NCBI GenBank assembly: GCA_050248495.1
Contig: JBFWSG010000013.1
Span: 1-64,000 of the forward strand
Direction of reading: 5' to 3'
Length of the DNA stretch: 64,000 bases
Source of the DNA: DASYDU01 sp050248495
GTDB taxonomy: Bacteria; Planctomycetota; Planctomycetia; Pirellulales; Lacipirellulaceae
Each line of letters starts with the position of its first letter. Position 1 is the first letter of the stretch. Below are positions 7,875-15,619 of the stretch, piece by piece. Both the position numbers and the translations under genes were made by a program. A model generated the notes under the pieces. It was not told where the DNA came from. It ran no database searches and was given only the letters and a program-made list of their open reading frames with translations.

Positions 7875-8957
7875 ATGACGCTCACCCAACTACCCAAATA
7901 CCAGCAAGTGAAGCGGGCAATCATTCAAGAGATTGAAGAGGGCCGCCTCGCGCCCGGCAGCGCAATTCCGTCGGAGGCCGAGCTGCTGCAGCGGTTCAAA
8001 GTTTCGCGGCCGACGCTCGTGCGTTCGTTCCAGGACCTGGTGCGCGACGGCTGGGTCTATCGCAAACAAGGCAAGGGAACGTTTGTCGCCGACCGCTCGG
8101 TGCAGTTTTCCGACGACACGCTGCTCGAAACCAAGACCGTCCCGCTGTTCGTGCACGACGCAGCGATGCGGCAGAGCGGCGACGCGAAGGAAGTGCTGAT
8201 CCATCTGGTGCGCGGCATTCAGGCGGCGCTGGAAGCCGAAGACTATAACCTCGTGCTGCGGAGCGTGCCGGAGATGACGCTGGCCGAGGCGAACGAATTC
8301 TTGGGGTCGCGCTCGCCAGAGATCGCGCTGGTGGTCGAGCCGTCGTCGGCGCCGAATCTGTGGCAAGAACTTTTGAACCGCGGCGTCCACGCCTGGGCAA
8401 TCCTCGATCACGTGAATGACGGCAATTGCGTGTACGTCGACCAGGAGCAGGCAGGCTACCTGGCGGCCGAATATCTGCTGGACCGCGGCTGCACGAACAT
8501 TGCGTTGCTGAACGGCCCGCTGTCGGCCTACTGGGGCTTCGGCGCGCGGCTCACCGGTTTCAAACGAGCGCTCGCGGAACGAGGAGTCGCCTTCCGGCCG
8601 GAATTGGCATTGGAAGGCGAACATGCCGTCGACAGCGAGGCGGGGCGAGCAATGCTGCGATCGCTGATCAAGGCCGGTCACACGTTCGACGGCGTCGTCG
8701 GCGTGAGCGACGGCAAGACGATTGGCGCGATGATGGCCGCCGAGGAAGCCGGCCGCGTCATCGGCAAGGATCTGCAGTTCATCAGCATCGACAACACGGT
8801 GGCTGAATACGCGCCTCATCCACTGGCGAGCGTGGCGATGGCGTTTGAGGAGGCGGGACGGCTGGCCGCCTCGCTGGCGATTTCGCCGCTGTTCACTTCC
8901 ACCGCGACGCCGACACTCACCCAGTGCCGGCTCGCGCCGACGGTCGTGACGCGCTGA
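7875..8957 (+). CDS. GntR-type regulator with LacI-like sugar sensor
   Basis: A 360-residue protein. ATG 7875 is chosen; an in-frame TTG at 7839 lies inside the promoter-like hexamer. Residues about 5-75 are a GntR winged helix (YQQVKRAIIQEIEEGRLAPG, IPSEAELLQRFKVSRPTLV, GKGTFVADR). Residues about 105-355 are a periplasmic-binding-protein/LacI sensor fold (AGYLAAEYLLDRGCTNIALL, GVVGVSDGKTIGAMMAAEE, QFISIDN). This AraR-like architecture senses sugars. It diverges from the GH114 gene and precedes the symporter, so it is the likely local repressor or activator. Confidence 0.9.
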   Translation: MTLTQLPKYQQVKRAIIQEIEEGRLAPGSAIPSEAELLQRFKVSRPTLVRSFQDLVRDGWVYRKQGKGTFVADRSVQFSDDTLLETKTVPLFVHDAAMRQSGDAKEVLIHLVRGIQAALEAEDYNLVLRSVPEMTLAEANEFLGSRSPEIALVVEPSSAPNLWQELLNRGVHAWAILDHVNDGNCVYVDQEQAGYLAAEYLLDRGCTNIALLNGPLSAYWGFGARLTGFKRALAERGVAFRPELALEGEHAVDSEAGRAMLRSLIKAGHTFDGVVGVSDGKTIGAMMAAEEAGRVIGKDLQFISIDNTVAEYAPHPLASVAMAFEEAGRLAASLAISPLFTSTATPTLTQCRLAPTVVTR

Positions 8958-8981
8958 ACTCGCGATACGAGAACACTTTTC

Positions 8982-9032
8982 GGTTGGACCATTGTGCGGG
9001 TGGAACCAAATTGCTGGTGGAACCAGTGCAGT
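8982..9032. repeat. Three tandem 17-bp repeats upstream of the symporter
   Basis: Units start at 8982, 8999 and 9016, each beginning GGTTGGACCA or GGTGGAACCA (core GGT-N3-ACC, itself a small palindrome). The array lies 71 bases before the symporter ATG. An exact 17-bp period in a short intergenic region suggests a multi-site operator, probably for a local regulator. Confidence 0.6.
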
Positions 9033-9103
9033 CGAAGGACTCGAGCTTGGTGTGAGGGGTTGGTGAGTTAGTTCGCAGGCTTCAGGCAAGAGCGTGCGTC
9101 ACC

Positions 9104-11161
9104 ATGACGTGGATTGACTGGCTGATCGTCGTCGTTCCGTGCATTGCCGTGCTCGCGGTGGCGCTGCGCGTTGGCCGGTACGTGCGCAACGCGAGCGACT
9201 TCCTCACGGCCGGCCGCGCCGCCGGGCGATACCTGGTAAGCACGGCCGACGGCATGGCCGCGATCGGCTTGATCACGGCCGTCGGCTCGTTCGAGGTGTT
9301 CTACAACTCGGGCTTCGGCGTCACGTATTGGAGCCAGCTGCAGCCGGCGATCGTGATTGCCATGGCGCTGTTCGGGTTCGTAATCTATCGCTACCGCGAA
9401 ACGCGGGCGATGACGATGGCGCAGTTCTTCGAGATGCGCTATTCGAAGCGGCTGCGGATTTTCATGGGCGCGCTGGCATTTTTGGCGGGGATCATCAACT
9501 ACGGCGTGTTCCCGATCGTCGGCGCGCGGTTCTTTATTCATTTCTGCGACCTGCCGCAGCAGCTCACGCTCGGCCCGCTGACGCTGCCGATGACGGGTGT
9601 ACTGTGTGCGATGTTCCTGTCGGTCGCGCTGTTCTTTGTGCTTCGCGGCGGACAGATGCAGATCATGGTCACTGACTTCATGCAGGGGATCATCTGCGGC
9701 GTGTTGTTCCTGGTGGTGGTGGCGAGCGTGATGTGGACGTTCTCGCTGGAGCAGTTCTTTGCTGGCATGGCCGATCGAGAGCCGGGCCGGTCGATGCTCA
9801 ACCCATTCGACACGGCGAAGATGGGCGACTTCAACGTCTGGTACGTCGCCATCAGCTTGTTCGCCACGGTCTACGGCTACATGAGTTGGCAAGGCAATTC
9901 GGCGTACAACGCGTCGGCGCTCAATCCGCACGAGGCCAAGATGGGCAAGATCATCAGCGGCTGGCGGATGTACTCGCAAACGCTGATGTTCACGATCCTG
10001 GGCCTGGCGGCGGTGGCCGTGATGCACGCGCCGGGCGCGAAGTCGGCCGGCGAAGTGGATTGGACCTCGGCGAGCGCGGCGGCCCACGCCAAGATCGACG
10101 CGATCGTTTCGGCCGACGGCGAGCAGATCGGCAAGCAGATGACGGTGCCGGTCGCCATCAGCCAGATTCTGCCGGTCGGCGTGAAGGGCTCGTTTGTGGC
10201 GATCATGCTGTTCATGATGGTCGCCTGCGACATCACCTACCTGCTCTCCTGGGGGAGCATCCTGGTGCAGGACGTGCTCTTGCCGATTCGCGGCAAGCAC
10301 CTTGCGCCGGAAGAACATCTCAAGTGGTTGCGGCTGTCGATCGTCGGCGTGGCAGTGTTCGCTTTTCTGTTCAGCATGTTTGTGCCGATGGTCCGCTACA
10401 TCTTCTTTTTCATGAACATTACCGGGGCGATCTACATGGGCGGCTCCGGGGCAGTGATCATCGGCGGCTTGTATTGGAAGCGGGCGACGACCGCCGGGGC
10501 CTGGTCGGCGATGCTGGTGGGTTCGGGGCTGGCGGTCGCCGGGTTGATTCTGCCGATCTACGTCGACATGCCGTTCAACGACAACTGGATGATGCTGATC
10601 GCGATGCTCTCGGGAATTGTGGCGTTCGTCGTCGTGTCGCTCGCCACGTGCCGTGCGCCGCACGACATGCAGCAGCTGCTCCACCGCGGTCAGTACGCGA
10701 TTGCCGATGACCAGGTTGCACCTGGAGGCGGCGAAAAGCTCGCCAATTGGAAGCGGGTGCTGTTGGGTTACGACGAAAATTTCACGCGCGGCGACCGGTT
10801 CCTGTCGGCGACGATGTTCGGCTGGACGGCGCTTATTTTCCTGGTGTTCATCGGGATCACACTCTCCAACGCCGTGTTTGGTGTGTGGAGTGAGCGCGGC
10901 TGGTGGCGCTATTTCGTGATCAACAACGTGTACATGCCGCTGGTGGTCGGAGTGATCACGACGGTCTGGCTCACGGCGTTCGGGCTGCGCGACTTGCGGC
11001 GGTTGTTCGAGCGGCTGCGGACGCTGCGGTCCGACGCGAGCGACGACGGCCTGGTGTCGGCCGCGCCCAGCGCTGCGACCGCCACGGATGCGAAAGGCGG
11101 CGAATCGTTTTTGCAGTCGATCCAGCCGGTGCGAATGGAGGGCGAGTATGGCGCGGCCTGA
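9104..11161 (+). CDS. Sodium:solute symporter (SSS) family transporter
   Basis: A 685-residue integral membrane protein with about 13-14 hydrophobic segments, starting MTWIDWLIVVVPCIAVLAVA. After the first helix comes a typical SSS stretch, ASDFLTAGRAAGRYL, followed by GMAAIGLITAVGSFEVFY. Other family-like points are GFGVTYWSQLQ, MAQFFEMRYSKRLRIFMG and NITGAIYMGGSGAVIIGGLYW. The length is above the usual 500-600 because of an extra C-terminal helix pair and a cytoplasmic tail. Members import sugars, amino acids or organic anions with Na+. The genomic setting (glycoside hydrolases, GntR and AraC regulators) favours a sugar or oligosaccharide from amino-sugar polymer breakdown, but the sequence does not show the substrate. 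Confidence 0.9.
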   Translation: MTWIDWLIVVVPCIAVLAVALRVGRYVRNASDFLTAGRAAGRYLVSTADGMAAIGLITAVGSFEVFYNSGFGVTYWSQLQPAIVIAMALFGFVIYRYRETRAMTMAQFFEMRYSKRLRIFMGALAFLAGIINYGVFPIVGARFFIHFCDLPQQLTLGPLTLPMTGVLCAMFLSVALFFVLRGGQMQIMVTDFMQGIICGVLFLVVVASVMWTFSLEQFFAGMADREPGRSMLNPFDTAKMGDFNVWYVAISLFATVYGYMSWQGNSAYNASALNPHEAKMGKIISGWRMYSQTLMFTILGLAAVAVMHAPGAKSAGEVDWTSASAAAHAKIDAIVSADGEQIGKQMTVPVAISQILPVGVKGSFVAIMLFMMVACDITYLLSWGSILVQDVLLPIRGKHLAPEEHLKWLRLSIVGVAVFAFLFSMFVPMVRYIFFFMNITGAIYMGGSGAVIIGGLYWKRATTAGAWSAMLVGSGLAVAGLILPIYVDMPFNDNWMMLIAMLSGIVAFVVVSLATCRAPHDMQQLLHRGQYAIADDQVAPGGGEKLANWKRVLLGYDENFTRGDRFLSATMFGWTALIFLVFIGITLSNAVFGVWSERGWWRYFVINNVYMPLVVGVITTVWLTAFGLRDLRRLFERLRTLRSDASDDGLVSAAPSAATATDAKGGESFLQSIQPVRMEGEYGAA

Positions 11162-11262
11162 GTGCCGCGCGGTTGGAACGCAGGAAGCAGTTTGCGAAGC
11201 GGCAGGTTTGCCGCACGACGAGGTTTGCACGTCAGGGATGGGACGAGCGAGCGGTGTGCCCC

Positions 11263-12165
11263 ATGGATCCGGCATGGACCACTTACAAAAGAAATGGTGA
11301 TTCGATCGACGCCGTGTGTTTTTCGCGCGGCTGTCGCGAGCAATACCTGGTGCATCCAGGACACGGAACTTCGAAGCTTTCGTCGCGGGGAATCATGTTG
11401 AGCGGGATCAGCAACTTTGTGCCGCCTTATGCCGTGCACCGGCGCAACGCCGGTTATCACGTCGTAATGCTCACGCTCTCGGGGAGCGGCGAGCTGGCAG
11501 CGAACGGCGAGACCGTGCGGCTCTCGAGCGGCGACATTCTGATCGCGCCCTCGAATCGCGAAGCGGAGTACCAGGTGCGGGCGCTCGACGAGTGGTCGTG
11601 CGTCTGGTTCCACCTGGAGAACGACGCCGCCTGGACCAAGGGCCTGCCCGACAAGGTGACCGTCGTGGCGACGCGGCACGCCGAGCTGCTTTCGACGATG
11701 GCCGAACAATATCTCGCCGAGCGGTCCAGCCGCTTTCCCGATTCGCAGGCGGCGCTCGAAGCGTATGCGAATTTGATCGTGCTGATCCTCGACCGCGAAC
11801 TGCGGCAATTGCGCTGCGACCGGAAGGAATCGGAGCTGAGGTCGCGGATCGATCAGACGTGGGAAGCAGTGTGTGCGGACCTTGCCTTTCCCTGGACGAC
11901 GACGCGGCTGGCGCGGTCGGCGGCGATGTCGCCATCGCGTTTCACGCGGGTCGTGAAGCAATTTCAAAAGACGACGCCGCAGGCCGTGGTGCTGAATTAC
12001 CGGATGCAGCGGGCGCGGGACATGCTGTCGTTCACGAACCATACGCTCGAGGCGATCGCGGCCAACGTCGGTTACGAAACGCCGTTCGCGCTGTCGCGCG
12101 CGTTCAAGCGACACACGGGCATCAGCCCGGATGACTACCGCCGCAGCTTGAAAAATCGCAATTGA
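11263..12165 (+). CDS. AraC-family transcriptional regulator
   Basis: A 300-residue protein. ATG 11263 (MDPAWTTYKRNGD) is used; the frame is open farther upstream but overlaps the symporter. Residues about 15-130 form a cupin-type AraC effector domain (GSGELAANGETVRLSSGDIL, with the G-D-I-L-I-A-P turn). Residues about 195-297 are two helix-turn-helix units: TTRLARSAAMSPSRFTRVVK and LEAIAANVGYETPFALSRAF, ending in the family signature H-T-G-I-S-P-D-D-Y-R-R. It follows the symporter by 101 bases, so it may share its transcript. It is probably an activator for the downstream hydrolase genes. Confidence 0.9.
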   Translation: MDPAWTTYKRNGDSIDAVCFSRGCREQYLVHPGHGTSKLSSRGIMLSGISNFVPPYAVHRRNAGYHVVMLTLSGSGELAANGETVRLSSGDILIAPSNREAEYQVRALDEWSCVWFHLENDAAWTKGLPDKVTVVATRHAELLSTMAEQYLAERSSRFPDSQAALEAYANLIVLILDRELRQLRCDRKESELRSRIDQTWEAVCADLAFPWTTTRLARSAAMSPSRFTRVVKQFQKTTPQAVVLNYRMQRARDMLSFTNHTLEAIAANVGYETPFALSRAFKRHTGISPDDYRRSLKNRN

Positions 12166-12186
12166 TGAACGCTATACAACAAGACA

Positions 12187-12259
12187 TGTGGGAGGCCTCT
12201 CCGAGGCCGATGCAGGATTCCACTCGATCGCGGAATCGGCGTCGGAGACGCCTCCCACA
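12187..12259. repeat. REP-like long imperfect hairpin
   Basis: Arms 12187-12210 and 12236-12259 are reverse complements at 22 of 24 positions (outer TGTGGGAGGC / GCCTCCCACA), with a nested GATTCC/GGAATC stem (12216-12221, 12232-12237). It lies downstream of the AraC gene. The two arm mismatches (positions 11 and 19) make one arm read CCTCTCCGAGG where the other reads CGTCTCCGACG. It could act as a transcript 3' end or be a dispersed repeat. Confidence 0.75.
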
Positions 12260-12524
12260 AGATCGATCACCGCGCAAGCCTGACTGGATTGCGTAATTGA
12301 AAATGAATCGTTGTCAACAATTTGGTGGCGAGAACTGCAGGCGGAAGCCTCGCGTCGCGGCCTCGTGCTCGCGCGCAGCGCATGTACCGGCGGGGGCTGA
12401 CGCGAATTGGTATGTTCGGGCCGCTTCCGGCCATTCCGGAAAGTTGGCGGCAATCGAAAATCAGAGTAGCAGGACCAGGTGACGCGCCGCGGGCGCACGG
12501 AACAAGTCAGTAGAGAAGACTGCG

Positions 12525-12550
12525 GTATACAAGACAGGAATAGTATACAA
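12525..12550 (+). promoter_or_regulatory. GTATACAA direct repeat before the DUF1559 gene
   Basis: GTATACAA occurs at 12525-12532 and 12543-12550, 18 bp apart, the second touching the ATG at 12551. The core GTATAC is palindromic. A related TATACAA occurs at 12173-12179 and TTTGTATAC occurs before the XylR-type regulator (44198-44206). It is a candidate operator or promoter element. Confidence 0.35.
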
Positions 12551-13678
12551 ATGAACGGTCAAGCCACTCACACACGTCGTTGCGATTCGTTACGCCGGCC
12601 GAGCTTGGGCTTTACGCTCGTGGAGCTGCTGGTGGTGATCGCCATCATCGGCATCCTGGTGGCACTGCTCTTGCCGGCGATCCAGGCGGCGCGCGAAGCG
12701 GCACGGCGCACGCAGTGTACCAACCAGCTCAAGCAGCTGGCGATTTCGTTCCACAATCATCACGACACGCACAAGCATTTGCCCACGGGCGGCTGGCACT
12801 GGTCGTGGCTGGGCTATCCTGACTACGGCTACGGCAAGAACCAGCCCGGCGGCTGGATGTACAACATCCTGCCGTATATGGAAGAACAGGCATTGCACGA
12901 TCTCGGTAAAGGACAGACGGGCGCTCAGCGGCTCCAGGCGACGGCCAAGCGTGTGCAATCACCGTTCGAGGGAATGACGTGCCCCAGTCGGCGGCGTGCC
13001 AATCTGTATCCGTACTCAATTACGGGGGCTTCCGCAACCTTCGCATTTTCGGATCCATTCGAGGTTTGCAGCAAAACGGACTATGCGGTTAACGGCGGCG
13101 ACTTGGTGATGCCTGAGCTCAACAATGGACCCGTAGCCGACACTCCAGAACAGAACTATACCGCCGTGCGCGACAGTCCGGACTGGGCATCTTTCGGCAA
13201 CGCTGCTTATAGCCAATACGAAGGCGAACCCAAGCCCACCGGAGTGGTATTTGGGCGCTCCGAGATTAACTTTCGACAGATCACCGACGGTACGGCAAAG
13301 ACGTACATGGTCGGCGAGAAGTACATGTCCAAAGATGAATATGAGACCGGTCTCGACGCTGGAGATAACGAACCGGCATTCTCTGGTAACAACGTCGATA
13401 CGGTTCGAACCACCTGCAATAACCGAGGTGCGCGCGGGCTGCTGCCGCTGCGTCCGGACCAGCCGGGAACTTCCGACGACGGGCTCGGTCCCGGCCCACC
13501 CGGCAAGAAGTCCGATCCTGGCTATGGCGGTGAATTGATCTTCGGCTCGGCCCACTCGGCAGGTTTCAACATGGCGATGTGCGACGGTTCGGTATCGCTC
13601 GTAACGTTCGACATCGATCCGGAAATTCACCGCGCCCGCGGACATCGCTACGACGGCGTCGTGACCGGGGCGGAATAG
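12551..13678 (+). CDS. DUF1559 pseudopilin-like protein
   Basis: A 375-residue protein starting MNGQATHTRRCDS. The type IV prepilin leader is LGFTLVELLVVIAIIGILVA (cleavage expected after the Gly before F-T-L-V-E), followed by the DUF1559 hallmark LLPAIQAAREAARR. The central region has FHNHHDTHKHLPTGGW and PFEGMTCPSRR. The C-terminus carries the H-x9-DG signature HSAGFNMAMCDGSV. Such proteins are extremely numerous in planctomycetes and are thought to be cell-surface, pilin-like components of unknown role. It lies between the AraC regulator and the PEP-CTERM/hydrolase genes. Confidence 0.93.
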   Translation: MNGQATHTRRCDSLRRPSLGFTLVELLVVIAIIGILVALLLPAIQAAREAARRTQCTNQLKQLAISFHNHHDTHKHLPTGGWHWSWLGYPDYGYGKNQPGGWMYNILPYMEEQALHDLGKGQTGAQRLQATAKRVQSPFEGMTCPSRRRANLYPYSITGASATFAFSDPFEVCSKTDYAVNGGDLVMPELNNGPVADTPEQNYTAVRDSPDWASFGNAAYSQYEGEPKPTGVVFGRSEINFRQITDGTAKTYMVGEKYMSKDEYETGLDAGDNEPAFSGNNVDTVRTTCNNRGARGLLPLRPDQPGTSDDGLGPGPPGKKSDPGYGGELIFGSAHSAGFNMAMCDGSVSLVTFDIDPEIHRARGHRYDGVVTGAE

Positions 13679-13771
13679 GCGATTGGAACAGGCATCCTGA
13701 GAGGTTTTTCCAACGAGGTTTCCTATGGCCAGATCCTTCTCTCTCCATTCCTCTGAAAGGAGCACCGACTG

Positions 13772-14464
13772 ATGAGAAAATTCCGTTATGTTTTGTCCGC
13801 CTGCGCGCTGGTGGCGCTGGGGACAATTGCCGGTTCCGCGCGGGCCGGCACGTTTGCCAACATCTCGATTGACGACAACTACGACGACTGGGTCGGGATT
13901 CCGGAGCTGGAAACCGATCCGGCCGATTCGCCGGATGGACCGGATATCCTCTCGATCCAGGTCGCCAACGACAACACGTATTTGTACATCCGCCTGCACT
14001 ACAACAGCGCCGATTCGTTTCCGACGTATCTCGGCATCGACAACGACAGCAACACGGCGACCGGCTTCAACATTTTCGGCGCCAGCTTGATTGGCTCCGA
14101 GGCCGGGTTCGCCGATGACTTCGATTTCGACCAACGGGCCGGTTTCAACATCGGCACGCTGAAGGACCCGGTGCGTCTGACGGAACCGGAAAGCGGCTCG
14201 GCGATTCTTTCGTCGTTCGTGGAGAGCACCGACCGCGAAATGGCCATCCGGCTCGACACGACGTTTGATCCGTTCGTGGGAGCGGGCGATGTATTCCCGA
14301 ACGACAGCTTCCGGCTGTTGTTCTATTCGCTCACCCCGGGATTCGCCCAAGCGGATCTAACGGACCCGATCAGCTATTCGCTGGCGGTTCCCGAACCCGC
14401 GTCCGCGCTGCTATTGGGTTGCGGACTGGGCGCGGTGTTGCTGCGCCGTCGGGCGATTGGTTAG
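13772..14464 (+). CDS. PEP-CTERM surface protein, paralogue of the next gene
   Basis: A 230-residue secreted protein. AAAGGAG lies upstream of ATG 13772. The signal peptide is MRKFRYVLSACALVALGTIA, cleaved near ARAG. The body is one beta-rich domain beginning IDDNYDDWVGIPELETDPA and containing DNDSNTATGFNIFGA and DDFDFDQRAGFN, suggestive of a CBM9-like/DOMON carbohydrate- or ligand-binding sandwich. It ends with a PEP-CTERM sorting signal (VPEPASALLLGCGLGAVLLR, then basic residues) for exosortase processing. The following gene carries the same domain, so the two are tandem paralogues. A perfect hairpin follows the stop. Confidence 0.88.
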   Translation: MRKFRYVLSACALVALGTIAGSARAGTFANISIDDNYDDWVGIPELETDPADSPDGPDILSIQVANDNTYLYIRLHYNSADSFPTYLGIDNDSNTATGFNIFGASLIGSEAGFADDFDFDQRAGFNIGTLKDPVRLTEPESGSAILSSFVESTDREMAIRLDTTFDPFVGAGDVFPNDSFRLLFYSLTPGFAQADLTDPISYSLAVPEPASALLLGCGLGAVLLRRRAIG

Positions 14465-14484
14465 TTGATACGACGAGTGGTTTC

Positions 14485-14517
14485 ATGGCGCACGCCACTG
14501 TTTGTGGCGTGCGCCAT
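14485..14517 (+). terminator. Perfect 14-bp hairpin after the PEP-CTERM gene
   Basis: ATGGCGCACGCCAC (14485-14498), loop TGTTT and GTGGCGTGCGCCAT (14504-14517) form a perfect 14-bp stem 20 bases after the stop codon. It lacks a clear U-tract, so it may attenuate, terminate weakly or stabilise the 3' end. Confidence 0.6.
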
Positions 14518-14588
14518 TCATGCACGATTAGGCCGGACAAGCGTCCGAAAGGCACAGCGGCGTCAGCAAGCTCTCAGGAGTGGATTCT

Positions 14589-15575
14589 ATGGTACGCAAA
14601 AATATTCGCATTGTTGCAGGTTTATTGACAGCCTTGCTGATGGGGGTGAGTTGTGACTGGGCCAGCGCACAGGTCGTGGCGCCAAGCACCTGGGCGACTG
14701 GCATCACCATCGCGCCTCAACCGCGCGATGAAAATGGCGTGCCCACGGGCTCACCGTCGGACGCGGCGTTTGACGATTGGGACAGCGTTCCACTGGCAGT
14801 CTCTGACCCAGCGGACAATCCCAGCGTGTTGAACATCATCGACATCGGGGATGTAAAGATCGCCAACGACGCCGACTACATCTATATCTACGTGTCCGGA
14901 CACAAGGCGCGCACGAAGGGCGTCTATCTGGCATTCGACACGGACCAGAACATTGCCACCGGCTTTAATATCTACGGCCTCGATCTCGTGGGGTCGGAAC
15001 TAGGATACGTCAGCGATTTCGTCTTCGATCAACGGACGAGTTTCAACGACAATAAGCCGGATGCTTCGGGTTCCTGCTGCATCGGCGGTCCGCTCGACCT
15101 GAACAACGGCGGCGCAGGACTCTATCCAGGCTGGGATGTCGAGTTTGGCGAACGGGAGTGGGCCATCTCGCTGGATGCGATGTACAGCGTCAACGCGCCC
15201 TTGGGGCCGGTATTTCCCAATTCGACCTTCAATTTCATCGTCTGGACCGACCAGGGCTTGAGCGATGTCACGGACACGATCACGTATACGCTCGCCACGC
15301 CTTCCTTCCTTGCCGGCGACTACAATAGCGATGGCAGCGTGAACGCGGCCGACTACAGCGTCTGGCGGGACACGCTCGGCTCGACGACCGACTTGCGGGC
15401 GAACGGGGACAACTCGGGGGCGAGCGCCGGTGTCATCGATCAGGCCGACTACGCATTCTGGCAGACTCATTTCCCTGGCGCTGGAGCGGGCGCTGTGGCA
15501 GCTGTGCCGGAACCGACTTCGGCGTGCTTGCTGTTGCTGGCGGTCTGCGGTAGCAGCCTGGTACGGCGTCGGTAG
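14589..15575 (+). CDS. PEP-CTERM surface protein with dockerin-like repeat
   Basis: A 328-residue protein. ATG 14589 has AGGAG 8 bases upstream; a GTG at 14580 overlaps that site and is rejected. The signal peptide is VRKNIRIVAGLLTALLMG...ASAQ. The main domain (about residues 30-235) is paralogous to the previous gene (DTDQNIATGFNIYGLDLVGS, DFVFDQRTSFN). A type-I-dockerin-like calcium-binding repeat pair follows (GDYNSDGSVNAADYSVWRD ... GVIDQADYAFWQTHF, about residues 242-295), and then a PEP-CTERM tail (VPEPTSACLLLLAVCGSSLV, RRR). It is probably a surface-anchored carbohydrate-binding protein accompanying the hydrolase that follows. Confidence 0.87.
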   Translation: MVRKNIRIVAGLLTALLMGVSCDWASAQVVAPSTWATGITIAPQPRDENGVPTGSPSDAAFDDWDSVPLAVSDPADNPSVLNIIDIGDVKIANDADYIYIYVSGHKARTKGVYLAFDTDQNIATGFNIYGLDLVGSELGYVSDFVFDQRTSFNDNKPDASGSCCIGGPLDLNNGGAGLYPGWDVEFGEREWAISLDAMYSVNAPLGPVFPNSTFNFIVWTDQGLSDVTDTITYTLATPSFLAGDYNSDGSVNAADYSVWRDTLGSTTDLRANGDNSGASAGVIDQADYAFWQTHFPGAGAGAVAAVPEPTSACLLLLAVCGSSLVRRR

Positions 15576-15619
15576 CAGTTTTTGATCGAACTTGATGGGA
15601 CAGCGTGAGGCACCGCGGC

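Noticed and set aside
8982..9032. CRISPR reading of the 17-bp tandem units
   Set aside because: Units are too short and contiguous, with no unique spacers; an operator array is more likely.
10903..11262. Upstream extension of the AraC gene
   Set aside because: Overlaps the symporter C-terminus out of frame; homology begins after 11263.
9068..11275. 735-codon open frame on the minus strand, antisense to the symporter
   Set aside because: Composition is Arg/His/Asp-rich, typical of the antisense of a GC-rich coding gene; no domain is recognisable and the plus frame encodes a clear membrane transporter.
12187..12259. CRISPR or tRNA reading of the hairpin
   Set aside because: Only one inverted pair, no spacer periodicity and no cloverleaf or anticodon arm.
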